Below, piece by piece: positions 12,712 through 24,239 of a DNA stretch of 64,000 bases (its first letter is position 1; each line of letters begins with the position of its first letter). Source of the stretch: Agriotes lineatus (taxonomy: Eukaryota; Arthropoda; Insecta; Coleoptera; Elateridae); NCBI GenBank assembly GCA_940337035.1, contig CALNHX010003555.1:1-64000 (forward strand), in the 5' to 3' direction. The notes beneath the pieces are model-generated. The model was not told the origin of the DNA. It saw nothing but the letters and a program-made list of their open reading frames with translations, and ran no database searches. A program made the position numbers and the translations under genes.

Positions 12712-13588
12712 CGCGTTTTTTTCAACGTTCTTGGTCGGAAGCTTGCTACTGATTTCTCTAATCTCAAATCGGGCTACGCGCGACGGATACAATGGAAGAA
12801 AATTTCGGACTCAAAACCACTAATTTTAAATGCATCATTCCCTAAGGAGTTATCAATTTTTATTTCCTTCACACAAAGCTTGGTCATCAAGGAACGTTCT
12901 AGAAAGAATTCCTGGCTAACCAGCGAATCCCAAAAGTATTAAGTTACAAGGTCAATTCTGCCGAACTTTAAGCGATAATTTATAAGAGGGACATTAAGCT
13001 GTTATATTCCTAGAAGCTTTAACTACGTCGGGCAGTATTTAAATAAGTTGAAGGTTGAAACTCAAAGCGATTTAAGCTGGGGCGTAAACAAAGGATGCCT
13101 TATGTTTCCAATTCGAAGAAATATGATTTATACGGAAGTGATTGCAATAGATTACATACGGCTCCGAAGAAATGCTTATTAATGAGAATTCCAAGGACCG
13201 CGGGCGTATCTGAGCTTGAACTGAATGAATTGGCTGCAGCATTTTAAAATTATAATCCAGGGCCGTACCCGAAAATTTTAAATAGAATAATTTCAGCTTA
13301 AATGCACTAATAATACCCAATCGTAGAATTGATAACAAGCATAGCTTAATGACGTCAAAATCACTTAACACCTTAACCATACCGAGATGAGAACGAGCCT
13401 TGTACTTCTACGACTGGATTAACTAGCAAACCAAGGGCAATCTCAATTTATAGTAAAGTAGAATATAAGGAACGGAAAACATCCGTATTGCAGTGTATGG
13501 TGCCCAACGCCAGGACTAAATAAAAGTACCATTATAAGCCAGAAATATATTTTTATGACATAATTAAACAGTATTCACGTAATTCACA

Positions 13589-14293
13589 ATGCAGAGTACA
13601 GAAGATGATTCATCATACGGGGACAGAAAGAAAAGAGTAATAAGCGAAGTTAACAGCGGAGACGAAGCGGAGATCTTCACCAAATCAAGGAAGACAGGCA
13701 GATCACCAATTAAACAGAAACAAAAGGTCGAAGATAAAATGGATATAATGTTGGATATGCTGCAGAAGTTAACATCTGAGGTGAACCAAATAAAACTAGA
13801 TCAGGCTGAGAAGCACAAGGAGTTACTAGAATTAAAGAAAGAAAATTATGAATTAAAGAAAGAGAACATTATTATAAAAAAGGAATGTGCGGAGATTAAA
13901 ACTAAACTACAAGATACGAGTGCGAGACTGGAACAATTAGAGAAAGAGAAAAGGAGAAACAACATAGTAATATCGGGTCTTCCTATGAATACAAGCAACC
14001 CAGTAGTAATAAAAGAGGAGGTGAGCAATTTTATCAAACAGAATCTAGCAATTAATACCACGGTTAAAACAGCTTATAAAATGGGACAAAAAACATGCTT
14101 AATCGAACTAGAGAGCTTTGAAGATAAAAAGAAAGTAATGCAGAACAAGATGAAACTGAGAGAGATAAGAGAAGAGAAAGTATTTATTAACAATGACTTG
14201 ACAAAACAAGAAAGAGATATTAATAAACAAGTTGACAAACATGGCAATGGAAAAGGACCTGAAATCGAAAAATACAACACATTACCAATGTAA
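13589..14293 (+). CDS. LINE ORF1 protein, coiled-coil RNA-binding type
   Basis: An intact 234-codon frame. A basic, Ser-rich N-terminus (to about residue 50) is followed by a long charged coiled coil rich in Lys, Glu and Leu (about 50-128). Then comes RRNNIVISGLP at about 130-140, the entry strand of the RRM-like module found in ORF1 proteins of many LINEs. In such elements ORF1 protein coats the element RNA as trimers and acts as a nucleic-acid chaperone. ORF2 starts 38 bp after its stop. Unlike ORF2 it has no internal stop, but the C-terminal domain ends early after GKGPEIEKYNTLPM, so it may be truncated by a frameshift. Confidence 0.75.
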   Translation: MQSTEDDSSYGDRKKRVISEVNSGDEAEIFTKSRKTGRSPIKQKQKVEDKMDIMLDMLQKLTSEVNQIKLDQAEKHKELLELKKENYELKKENIIIKKECAEIKTKLQDTSARLEQLEKEKRRNNIVISGLPMNTSNPVVIKEEVSNFIKQNLAINTTVKTAYKMGQKTCLIELESFEDKKKVMQNKMKLREIREEKVFINNDLTKQERDINKQVDKHGNGKGPEIEKYNTLPM

Positions 14294-14330
14294 ATCTATT
14301 AATGATGAAACACTAAAGAAAGGATAAAAA

Positions 14331-15072
14331 ATGTGGAAAATCGGTGTGTGGAATGTCCAGGGAATGAATGGAAAAGAGGACAAACTTGTGAAAGAATTCG
14401 AGAAGAGTAACCTCAAACTCCTGGGTCTTACAGAAACAAAAAAGAAAGGACGAGGAAGTTCAAACCTAAGGAATGATCATCTTTTGATATATAATGGTGT
14501 ACCAGAACGAGAAAAAGCTAAAGCAAGAGTTGCAATTTTAATTAACAAACACTTCGTAAAATGTATAAAGAGCTGGAAATTCGTAAATGAGAGACTGATA
14601 AGGTTGGATGTCAAGGAAGGAGAAAGCGACATTGTAACAGTATTTGTGATATACGGTCCATCTGATAATGAGAAAAAAGCAATTAAAGATATATTTTGAG
14701 AAAACACTGCAGGAAGAAAATGATGTCGTGTACAATAAAATAGTGATAATTGGAGACTTTAATGGTAGGGTTGGTAGCAATAATGAAAAAGAATTTTCAG
14801 TTGGGCAGCACGGAGAAGAAATCATTAACAATAATTGACAACGTGTAATAGAATTCTGCTTAAACAACATGGTAGATTGTAACATCCACTTTAAACGTAA
14901 AGACATACATAAGTTCACACGAATCATGGACAACAGGAATGAAAAATCCATCATAGATTTAATTTTAATAGAAAATGAATACAGAAAAGAAGTGAACGAT
15001 GTAAGAGTGCTTAGGGGAAGAGAAATTGGGAGTGACCACTTCTTAGTACAAATAAAAATGAAATGTCACGAA
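14331..15072 (+). pseudogene. LINE ORF2 endonuclease part, broken
   Basis: Begins MWKIGVWNVQGM, the first strand of the exonuclease/endonuclease/phosphatase fold, followed by LLGLTETK with the catalytic Glu at about residue 37. It continues as GDFNGRVG (about 14754-14777) and SDHFLV (about 15031-15048), the Asp and His sites. This enzyme nicks target DNA to prime reverse transcription. A stop at 14697-14699 and a TGA near 14836 interrupt the frame, so no active endonuclease can be made from this copy. Confidence 0.8.
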
Positions 15073-15199
15073 AACATAACTCCCTTAACATCTAAGATGG
15101 AAAATAATATGTACAGTGAACCATGTATCAAAGTGTATAAACTACTTCAAGAAGGTGTGAGATCAAGATATAGGGCTTTAATAAGTAGAAATCTCAGTA

Positions 15200-17414
15200 G
15201 TGTTGACTAGGAAGGGATCAAAGAAGTGGAGACACTGTGGAAAACATTCAAAACAACTACCTGCAAGGCTGCGGAAGAGGTATGCTGTAAAAACTAGGCG
15301 AAGAACGAACAAATGTACTGCTTGGTGGAATGAGGAAATCAAGACTGAAGTCAGAAAGAAAAAGAAGCTCAGCAATAAGACTGCAGCCGCGTATCAAGCA
15401 CACAAAGAACAGAGGAAGATAACAAAAGCAAAGGTCATAAAGATGAAACAAAAAACATGGGAAGATTTCGGAAACAAGATGGAAGAGAACAGCCAAGGAA
15501 ATGCAAAACTATTTTACCGTGCACAGAAGAATTTAAGAAAAGATAAAGGGGAAGGAATTAAATATATACAGGTCAAAGAGGGTAACATAATATCTGATTG
15601 TAAAGAAACTATTGAGAGATGGGGTGAATATTTCTCTGAAATATTGGGAGGCGGTAGAGAGACAGTGAACTTAACTAAGAACAGTACTAATGGTATAGAA
15701 ACACGTGAAGAAATAACACTAGTGGAAGTATATGAAGCTGTGAAAAGACTAACAAACGGGAAGGCGGCAGGACATGATAACATAAAAGCAGAAATGATTA
15801 AATACATGGGTGAAGAAGGGTTGGCATGCCTGCACAAGTTACTCGATCTGGCATGGAAAACCGGACCCTAGCAGCACAACCTGATTGGAGCCATATTGGC
15901 TGCCAACATTGGCAAAAAATTGAAATGAAACGTTTTTATATATGGTATTTATATTGGACTCCCATATGTATTCTACATTGACGATCAATATTTATCCTAC
16001 ATTGGTGACAAATATTTATTCGACATTGGCCACCAATAATTATCCTATATAGATCACAAATATAGTATGAGATTTACCCCGAGACTGGACAATAGCTATA
16101 ATACTTCCATATTTAAGAAGGGAGACGCTAAAAACTGTACAAACTACAGCTGAATTTCTATACTTAGCGTTGCCTGTAAGGTATACGAAATAATTCTAGA
16201 GAAAAGATTAAGAAAAGTGATAGAAACAACGATCGATGATAACCAATGCGGTTTTAGGCCAGAAAGAGGAACCGTGGATCTTATATTTAGATTAAGACAA
16301 CTAGTAGAAAAAACACTATCCCACAACAACAAATTGTATCTATGCATTATTGATCTGATTAAAGCCTTCGATAGTGTACCCCGGGAAAAAATTTGAGAAG
16401 TATTAGAAGAACGAGGAGTTGATAAACACTGGTGAGAGCTATCCAAAGTATATATCTCGTTACAAGAAATATAATTAGAACAAATAACCTAAGTTCCCCT
16501 GAATTCGTTACTACTATGGGAGTCCGGCAGGGACGAGTACCTACCTACTAAGTCCTCTCCTGTTCATTGTCCTAATGGACAATATATACAAAGCTTGTAA
16601 CCAAAAATTAAAACCCGCAAGATTAGGAGTCCATCAATTACAGCTTACAGTTTACGTGTCCGAGTTGATGTATGCGGATGATTTAGTAATATTTGCGAAC
16701 ACTGAAACAGATTTACAAAAGAATGTGCTAATATGGAATCAAGCACTAAGGAAATATAAAATGGATATTAATATTGAAAAATCGGAAACCATGGTAATAA
16801 GTAAAGACGAGGAACAACTGGAAGTAATATTAAATAATATTAAATTGAAGCAAGTTGACAACTTTAAATATTTGGGTTCAGTATTAAATGCCAGGGGAAG
16901 TATAGAAATGGAAATTAGCAGTCGAGTATCAAATGCCACTAAATTATTTTACGCATTGAACAAAGTGTTCATAAGAAAAAAAGAAGTAAGCAGCGCCACA
17001 AAGGCCAAAATATTCAAAAGTGTATACATCCCTGTATTAACTTACGGAAGTGAGACGTGGGCCCTGAGTGACAGAGACAAGAGCAGAATACAAGCAAGCG
17101 AAATGAGCTATCTTACAGCGGCAGCTGGTGTATCAAGAAAAGACTGTATTAATAATAATGTAATTCGCGAGTGGTTTAATGTTAAATCAGTGCTTTCGGT
17201 AATTGAAACGCGACAACTAACGTGGTTCGGTCACATGGTGCGTATGAGTGAAAACAGAAAAGATGAAGTTATATGGAAGACCGGAATCGATAAAAAAAAA
17301 AAAAGAGGCCGGCCAAATAGAACATAGAATAGTGAAATAGCTAAGACTCTACTAGGAAAGGGAACTGATTGGAGGCAAGCCGAGAGGATGGCTGCTGACC
17401 GTCCTGTGTGGAGA
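15200..17414 (+). pseudogene. LINE ORF2 reverse transcriptase and C-terminal part, broken
   Basis: From 15200 the linker with AWWNEEIK and KQKTWEDFG leads into the RT. Visible blocks are NGKAAGHD (about 15757), the FKKGD...NY block (about 16110), NQCGFRPERGT (about 16240), the palm motif IDLIKAFDSVPRE and the active site YADDLVIFA (about 16671). It ends with LTYGSETWAL, WFGHMVRM and KKKKRGRPNRT. RT copies element RNA into DNA at the nicked target. Lesions include a 203-bp insertion at 15866-16068, in-frame stops near 16152 and 16396, and frameshifts near 16540. The stretch 16575-17327 is open for 250 codons. Confidence 0.85.
15866..16068 (+). repeat. 203-bp insertion in the RT with four 24-bp tandem repeats
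   Basis: RT homology stops after ...AWKTG (15865) and resumes at GAGATT (16069) within the same RT block. Inside, four units of exactly 24 bp lie end to end (15966-15989, 15990-16013, 16014-16037, 16038-16061), for example ATTTATCCTACATTGGTGAC plus AAAT. The units differ by substitutions but not in length. Confidence 0.7.
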
Positions 17415-17481
17415 CATCACTGCCGCGACACCTCTACACCATAAGGTAGAAGAGGAACCGATTATGTATGTATGTATAATT

Positions 17482-18560
17482 AAACATTAATATAATAAGG
17501 TTTGTAGAAACGTTATACATATTTTTCTATTTTTGCAACTTGTCAATTTGAAATTTTGAAAAAACTGATCTGCTGATTTTGCTCAAATTGTGTAAGTTTA
17601 TACAGCTGCGTCAGTACTACTGTAGAAGCATCTAGCGCTTGTAGCTCAGAAGTAACTGTCAGGCCATTTTATATTTCTCAGTAATTTAATTAACTACATA
17701 AAGTCCATCGCAGAAAACTGCACTGTTTAGCAGCAAGTACGATAATTCGTAAATTTTGTACACCCCTGGTATTGCTGTTCCTAATTTGTAACCCTTTGGA
17801 CATCCCTGCCAACATTGTTTCATGCAGCTGTTGATTTCATCGCATTCAGTTCCGACTTATTTAAAAATTTACTCAACGAGAGTAAGTGAGAAGGCATCTA
17901 TCGATCTCTGTCGCTCCGAGACGGTTTATCGTCGTTAGGCGAGATCCCTGGCTTTTGATTGGGTCCTTATGCGAAGTGGCAGACAGCCGTTTCGCGGGTA
18001 AACCGTAGGTGTCCGTTCGCGGCCGATTTAATCATTCAGCCCCGGACCGTCGAGTAGGAAGTTCACTTCGCGTGTTGTGCGAGGCGTCTCTACGCCGGAT
18101 TTTCTTTCCGTTTGTGCTGATTCAGCCGTGGTTTTTGTGACTTTTCCGATTAAACCTGTGTTTTCCGAGTTGCGAGAAGACGCGGCTTGTTTGCGGGTGT
18201 GTGTACTTGGGCTGTGATATGCGGGAGCTCGTCCACGAGTCGTTGCAGGGCTCAGATTTTATGTAGGCTCGTTTTAGCCGTCATCCGCCGTCGTTTGTGA
18301 GGTGGGATCTCGTTTTCCTGAAGTTTTAGTTGTGACATGACCAAGGGGGTCGATTCACATTTCGCTCTTCAAGCAGGATTCAGAAGGACGTCTTTGTAGT
18401 CTCCCGGCTTTGCCATCTTCGGACCAAGTGTGTAAGCGACACGCCGACGATACTTTGAAGGCCACCGCCAGCGACAGGCCAAGCTCGTAATAAGGTAAAA
18501 ATTTGTGCAGTAAACTAATCCGTTGCATGTCCGTGCGAAGTCATTATTCAAGTTTGCGCG
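17482..18560. other. no gene; AT-rich then GC-rich
   Basis: After the LINE end about 350 bp are AT-rich. From about 17840 composition changes abruptly to GC-rich with many CpG. This continues to about 19990. No protein motif is seen on either strand. It could be the untranslated or LTR part of an unrecognised retroelement, or a host CpG-rich promoter region. Confidence 0.4.
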
Positions 18561-18565
18561 CCAAG

Positions 18566-19245
18566 CAGTACTAATGCAGAGTACACTCTGACTAAAATCT
18601 AACGTTGTGCTCTAACCCTTTGTGTTGAGGGACCGGTTTGTTTCTGTAAATTAAGCATGAATGCAGAGTACACTCTGACTAAAGTCTAACATTTTGTGTT
18701 GCGAGACCGCTTTGTTTCTGTAAACTAAGTACCAATGCCGAGTACACTCTGATCAAAATCTAACGTTGTGTTCTAACATTCTGGGCTACAAGCCAGCTCT
18801 GTTTCTGTAAATTAATCATTAATGTTTGTGTTTTGACACTCAGTGCCGCAAAGCGGCTTTATTATTTAAATTAGTCAAATGAGAGTGCGCTCGACGCAGA
18901 AGTAGTGCAGATTACAGTCTGGTATCAAATTTAACGTGTGTTCCAAAATTCTGTGCTGCCAGACAGCTTTGTTTCTGTAAATTAATCGTTCATGTTTGTG
19001 CTTTGACACTCAGCGCTGCAGAGCAGCTTTGCTATGGAATCTAACCCTTTCCGTCGGCACCTGACGTCTAGTTAATGCGACGATACACTCCCGTAGACAT
19101 TTAACGTGGGTGTCTGGCAATTTAATGCTTGTTCTTGTAACTTAACACTTCAGTCGGCGTTCGACGCCTAGGTTTGCAGTAGTACACTCCTGTACGAAAT
19201 TAAGCGTTTGTGTGTTATAGTTTAGCGCTGCGAATCAGCACGCTC
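18566..19245 (+). repeat. degenerate tandem repeat array
   Basis: Recurrent blocks: AATGCAGAGTACACTCTGA (18573, 18659) with a variant at 18734, TTTGTTTCTGTAAATTAA (18637, 18796, 18968 and variants), and GTTTGTG.TTTGACACTCAG (about 18823 and 18992). Units run about 75-95 bp at the start and grow longer and more diverged to the right. There is no coding potential. Confidence 0.65.
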
Positions 19246-20170
19246 TGGTGACTCGAACTCAAATACAAATTTCAAGCTGGCGCGATACATTTATTGAGGC
19301 CTTAGCCAACTTTTCCTTTTTTTTTGTTGTAACCGATTTTGGATTTGGTGTTCGGCTCAGCTGTGCGTCTTAGTCCTTAGGTAGAGCGCGTCCCAGCGGG
19401 GTGTATCCCGTAAGTCGCCATTTCAAATTGCCGAAGTGCCGAATACGGCCGAATTACTGTAAGGTGTTTGTCTGGTCACGTGGAGTGGCACAATAGATGT
19501 ATTACTTGTACCAACTTTTGATTTCAGCCTTGTGCTTTGTGTATGTTTGTTTTCAGGGTGACTGCGTCACTGTGTTACGACCATTGTAAGGTGAGGGCCG
19601 GCGTGGCGGATGAGCATTCCAGGTAGGTGTTCGTGTCTGTCGCTGCACCGTGGCTTCCGAAATAGTTATTTGAGTACTTCTCGCCCCGTTTAACCTTCAA
19701 GGTCCGATTGAACGTGGGTCAACTGACTCGGATCTTGTGGCGGCCATTTCTTTAACAATGCCTTATATATACCTTAACATGCTTGCCCTGTGGTGTACCG
19801 TTTTGAATTACGCCCATCTCCCTGAGCGCATTTGAGCCGAGGTCTTTGGCCTGTTTTTGACGATTCTCAGTGTGAGCGTGCCCTTTTCCTGGATTTGTTT
19901 AGCATTCGATACTCGTCCATCCGTGAGTGTCGTAAGGTTAACTTAATACCGTAACACAACAAAAGTGTCTGCCGTGAATTTTTACATATTGAAATAACAA
20001 TTTATTATGCATACCTGACAGTACAAAAATGTCATCTCTATAGGTATTATGTAAGTCAATAACCCTTATCTTTTTATATTTTAACGGTTACGTAATCCGA
20101 GTAAGACTACGCAAGGTAACCTTTACAATTAACTGAAGAAAGTTGCCCAGAAAAAGAGGCAATGAAGTCT
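19246..20170. other. no recognised gene
   Basis: The GC-rich tract continues to about 19990 and then gives way to AT-rich DNA. I see nothing that can be named. Confidence 0.4.
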
Positions 20171-20174
20171 ATAA

Positions 20175-21103
20175 CCCGTTAACGCCCAAATTAATTTTTG
20201 TTAGGTCATTTTTGTAAAATCTGAATATGTTGTTCTTTGGAACCCCCTGAAGGCAATAGCATTGATAAAAATTAAAATGGTACTCTGGTTTTTTTCAAAA
20301 AGTGCTGTCCTATTGGACGCTGGAGGGATGTGTGCGTATTTGTGTTAATAAAAATAAACTTCAAAAATTGAGAAAATGGCATATTGCTCGAAAACTAACA
20401 AAACAAAAGTAATTATAACTGTCATAGTAAGAATAAAGAGCATTGGCAAGCAAAAATAAAACATTTAAAAAAATAGAAACTGAAAAAAGTAATTTCTTTT
20501 TGTTTGTTGAAGATATTTTGGAAAAAACACTGCACAATGTAACTGTACACATGCTGCAAAATGTCTTAGGCTTGCTAGAGCAATATGAATATCGACAATG
20601 TCGTTGCTTTCAACATTTTCCAAAAAACGACCATTTTCATCGTACCGAACATCACAATCAAATCTGAATACAAAATTCGCATATACAATGATGGCCAAAA
20701 TGGTAAAAATATTCCCTGTAACGTCCAGAGTCATATTCATAGGACAGCAAGATTTACAGATTCCTATACAAAAATTTAATAAATAATAAACTAAATTTGT
20801 AGTTGTCATGAGAAACTTGATCTTACAGTATGCTAAAAAAACAACAAATATTTAGTTATGTAGTGCCTTTTACACGAAATCACTAAAACAAACTAATGAT
20901 GCAAGGAATAAAAAAATACACAATATAATCATATCAACAGGCGAGACACAACAACTGATTCTTGAAAACTAAGTAAGGCTCGATAAACCCTTGTGCATCT
21001 ATTTTTAGCCGGTACATACCCGGAACTAATCAATTATCCTGAAGTGACTGTAAAAAAATCCTACACACACTGTCGTCTAAATAGGACGCTGTGCGTTAAC
21101 GCG
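20175..21103 (-). mobile_element. possible decayed piggyBac-like element
   Basis: GTTAACGCCC (20178-20187) at the left and GTGCGTTAAC (21091-21100) at the right are inverted around TTAA, the piggyBac target. On the minus strand a short frame just below 20809 reads DNYKFSLL..., reminiscent of the DNYYTS-type catalytic block of piggyBac transposases. No longer transposase homology survives. The case is suggestive only. Confidence 0.3.
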
Positions 21104-22494
21104 TAAAACCAAACCGTTTACATATTTCACTTTGCTACCTTAAGGGGACGAATTTATTGCAACTACTTAGAAAAATATAATTACTGATCAAACTGTGGAT
21201 ACGCAGTAACTGTAGGTGTAGAAGTAGTAGAGCAGTTAACCAGTTATTACCTTTCTATATAGCTCACTAAAATTGGTTTGGAATTTGCCGTAATGGTATG
21301 GAAACCTTTTCAATTACATTTTTAATTGTTACAAATAATACATATTTTCAAAAACCAATACCCTTGTATATTTTTTCTTAATTTGATATTTAATAGGATC
21401 ACATTTGATGTAGACCATTTGGTAGAGAACATGCAAGTTCAGTTGAATGGTAGTTCTAATTTTAGAATTTGTAATCATGTAGAGCAAATTTTAAAACTAA
21501 TTATACGTTTTAAACGACAAATTCTAGTTGGACTCCGACAATCTATAAGAATTTCCAACCATCCACACAGTGGTAGTACCTAACTCAAACACAATCTCTG
21601 TCACCTCATATAATGCAAGGTAGCTACCACAACGGAATCCCAGAATCCAGACAACACAGATGCAATTAATTTCTGCTGTAAATTCAAACATTGTTTGTCC
21701 TTTGCAAAAGTGTTATCAACACCTCCAATAGAAGACATCCATGAAGATGTCCTATCAGGAGCTAACCAAGGGTTACACGTTATTATTATTATTAGAAGTT
21801 ATTGTTTAATTTTAACGAATTTTGGAAAGTAAACACAAGGGAAAAAGAAGCAAAAATACTCCAATCACGGATGAACTACACCAACTAGCTAAGCAGAAAA
21901 ACTCAGAATTTATTCTAATAGTTAATAAATACATATGAAGCTCTCGGATATATGAGCAAAGTCGACGATTTATAATTAGAAAAAATGATTAAAAGCAGCA
22001 AAAAAAAATATGAACGTCCACTGCGCATATTTATACATTTTGTAGCAAGTATTGCTCCACTACAAATACCCTTAGATACACACTTGGACAGGAAAATATT
22101 ACCAATAGCAGATTGTAGACAACCAAACTATTACAGAACAGAAGTCATATCGGGTGGTGATTAGAAATTTACATCGTACTACTGAGAAAGACGAAATAAA
22201 AGAACCTTGCCAATCACGGACATTAATGAAAGAAGTCATTCATATCAAACATAGAGTCAAGCAATTTCCGTTAAACTTATTCTTTGCATACTTATCTTAA
22301 AACGACAATATAGTAGAGAGCTGTACTCGCAAGCTCGGCAGATAAACCGTCCAGCCACGAAACATAAAGTATAGCTTTTGCTCCTAATAACATAACATAC
22401 TATTATGGATTTCACTGAGTTGCAAAATTCGACAATTATGTGAGCAGCAAACGTTTTTTACTATACTGGGTAATAAGAAACAACCCTCCGGTTA
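21104..22494. other. no gene; repeats only
   Basis: AT-rich. Contains a short TTA run at about 21780-21795 that may be the tail of a retroposon. A half copy of the foldback family of 56891-57011 lies at about 22318-22395 (GGCAGATAA, CCGTCCAGCC, TTTTGCTCCTAATAACATA). No coding motif was found. Confidence 0.45.
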
Positions 22495-23090
22495 TTGATT
22501 TTGTTGGATATAATATCAACCGTTAATCTTTCATCTTCTGGCGAACGACGTTAATGAGTTGGATAACCGTCGTCTCCAGTTTTAGTTTCCTTGACAAATG
22601 GTGGAACAGGTCTCTTTGAACATTTTCCGTCTTTCATGCACGGTAACTGCGGATTAATGTATCCACAGGTAACATGTACCATGTTTGATGCTATAATATC
22701 ATGTAGAATTGGATCAGTCTTAACATCAGAAATTTTGGCATTAATAAAGGAATCAATTTGATTGGGTGTTATCTTTTTTTCTAACCATAATAAGATGTGT
22801 ACGTGAGGAAGTCCTAATTTTTACCATTCAACGGAAAACGTATGCCATTTTAGAGATCCAAAAATTTTGCTTTTAACTAATAAATTCATCAATTTTGTAA
22901 ATTTTATTTTAAAAACTCGAGGATCGATATCATGTACGTGTATATTGCGAGGGTGTTGATTGGTCATTAGAGCTTCCGTTATATCTTTTCATTTTGGATT
23001 ACAGGTGAATGCAAGGAAAAGATTGGGTCTACCATATTGTCTTACATACGTCATTGTATCCTGAGTTCTTTCACATATCATGTACCTTGT
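22495..23090 (-). pseudogene. Helitron Rep (HUH endonuclease) fragment, decayed
   Basis: Minus-strand translation gives YGRPNLFLAFTCNPK, then a degenerate stretch and GLPHVHILLWLEKK, with H-V-H the two-His motif of HUH replication initiators. It is followed by ITPNQIDSFINA, VTCGYIN..LPCMKDGKCSKR and DGYPTH. These blocks occur in this order in the Rep domain of Helitron RepHel proteins, which nick and rejoin single strands for rolling-circle transposition. Trp codons have become TGA or TAA at two places (after CNPK and after VEW), and the helicase part is absent. This is therefore a relic of about 200 codons. Confidence 0.8.
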
Positions 23091-23219
23091 ACTTCAAGTA
23101 AAAAACGACAGAAGAATAACCATTTGACCTACGTTCCCAACATTTCCATCTTTAGATAAAGCTTTTTTTAGGTGAATATAATTATGTATTATACAAGTAG
23201 ACGATCGAAAATAATCGAT

Positions 23220-23465
23220 CACACTAGATGTAATGCTTGGAACACCACTGGGTGGTGCCCGAGATGCCAAAGATATAACTACACAAAGAACTACTGTAAA
23301 CTCAATCCTCGCTGTGTGAAATGTCTCAGTAGTCATCTGTACACTGTACAAGGAGCCCCCCCCCCCCCACCCCAAAAAGACAATGAGCCCTCTAAATGTG
23401 TTAACAGTGGCGATAGTCATCCTGCCAATTACAGACGATGTAAGCACTATCAAGACAGCCAAAAA
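23220..23465 (+). pseudogene. LINE ORF1 zinc-knuckle fragment (Jockey type)
   Basis: The frame contains CPRCQRYNYTKNYC, CVKCLSSH and CVNSGDSHPANYRRC. These are three successive degenerate CCHC knuckles with the PRCVKC and HPANYRGC signatures of Jockey-type ORF1 proteins, which bind element RNA. The His of the first knuckle is Asn-Tyr and the second Cys of the third is Ser. A C-run at about 23357-23371 lies between knuckles 2 and 3. No ORF2 adjoins. Confidence 0.7.
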
Positions 23466-23799
23466 TGACGCGTAACTCAGACATCGTAGCAGTCATCACA
23501 ACAACAAAATTATGTAGACACCGATTGATTTGCTAGAGTTGTTCGCAATAATATAACAAAATGACAATCCTCAACACCTCGACTACCAGAATCTACCATA
23601 GACAACATTCTTAACGCTCTCCTAAATCTAATCACCCCTTATATGGGGAAAATGAAATCCTTTGCTATAATCACTGTCCTTCCACTATTCCTCAATGGTT
23701 TGCACCACCCTTAAGCGAGAAATAAACACAGCCCTGGCAAGCTCAAACCCTCGGCAGAATATGGAGTGAATAAGAACCAGCCAGCGGTTCTCCAGATTA

Positions 23800-24060
23800 C
23801 AAAAAAAACTGGTGCAGTGATCAAGGACGTCAGGCTTGCAATAAGTAAGTCCTCGGTTCGAATCTATGGGCAGGCGGAATGTTTCCGCAACCCATTGGAT
23901 CGGTATCGGGCTCGGCCACCATTCGCCGTTGGGATATGGGATGCAATTAACGGCGCTCTTTCCGGAAGACTGTTTCCTTTGGGACGCTCGATCCTTAAGA
24001 CAAATGTAGTTCTTATAATCTCTTGAACAGGTGTAGTATAGTCGTTATAATATTATATTA
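23800..24060 (+). repeat. tRNA-derived SINE, plus orientation
   Basis: TGGTGCAGTGA (23810-23820) is an A box and GGTTCGAATC (23855-23864) a B box, 35 nt apart as in a tRNA. A non-tRNA body of about 150 bp follows and ends in TA-rich repeats near 24055. An intact tRNA gene is unlikely because no acceptor stem closes. Confidence 0.6.
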
Positions 24061-24239
24061 TACACATGATTGCGCCATATGTACGACCAAAGAAATAGAA
24101 ACTAATTAAAGAGGAAATCGGTTTAAAATCAGTCGGCGATTTACAAATCTTATTAGCGAAGAGTGTGGATGGGACAGAGAGCGCCGATAATGTGGGATTT
24201 CGGATTTAAAGGTGACGGTGAATCTAAATTTGCATCCGC

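Larger units (their letters stand above)
10050..13560. other. GC-richer mosaic without recognised gene
   Basis: This stretch is less AT-rich than its surroundings and has no open frame above about 100 codons with any motif. It carries tRNA-promoter-like boxes at 11390-11420 and a strong GC hairpin at 12689-12711. The composition resembles untranslated or LTR parts of retroelements, but I found no LTR pair, primer site or coding remnant to confirm this. Confidence 0.4.
13589..17480 (+). mobile_element. non-LTR retrotransposon (LINE, RTE/CFDP2-like), near full length, dead
   Basis: The order is ORF1 (coiled coil), apurinic-type endonuclease, reverse transcriptase and a C-terminal segment with WFGHMVRM and RGRP motifs. 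The 3' end runs into a short ATGT repeat (about 17463-17476), as in LINEs that end in microsatellite-like tails. The endonuclease motifs (WNVQGM, LTETK, GDFNGRVG, SDHFLV) and the C-terminal motifs suit the RTE/craniofacial-development-protein-2-like group; clade assignment is inference. Several stops, frameshifts and a 203-bp insertion break ORF2. A diverged partner copy lies at 28197-29880. Confidence 0.85.

Noticed and set aside
12689..12725. Hairpin plus T run that looks like a bacterial rho-independent terminator, hinting at bacterial DNA
   Set aside because: No bacterial gene, ribosome site or operon is near. Surrounding DNA has insect repeat character. A single GC-rich palindrome is not evidence of transfer.
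13072..13380. 102-codon minus-strand frame left of the LINE
   Set aside because: No motif and no splice signals. It may be chance in AT-rich DNA.
18566..19245. CRISPR-like array
   Set aside because: Units are diverged, of unequal length and without spacers of constant size. The genome is eukaryotic.
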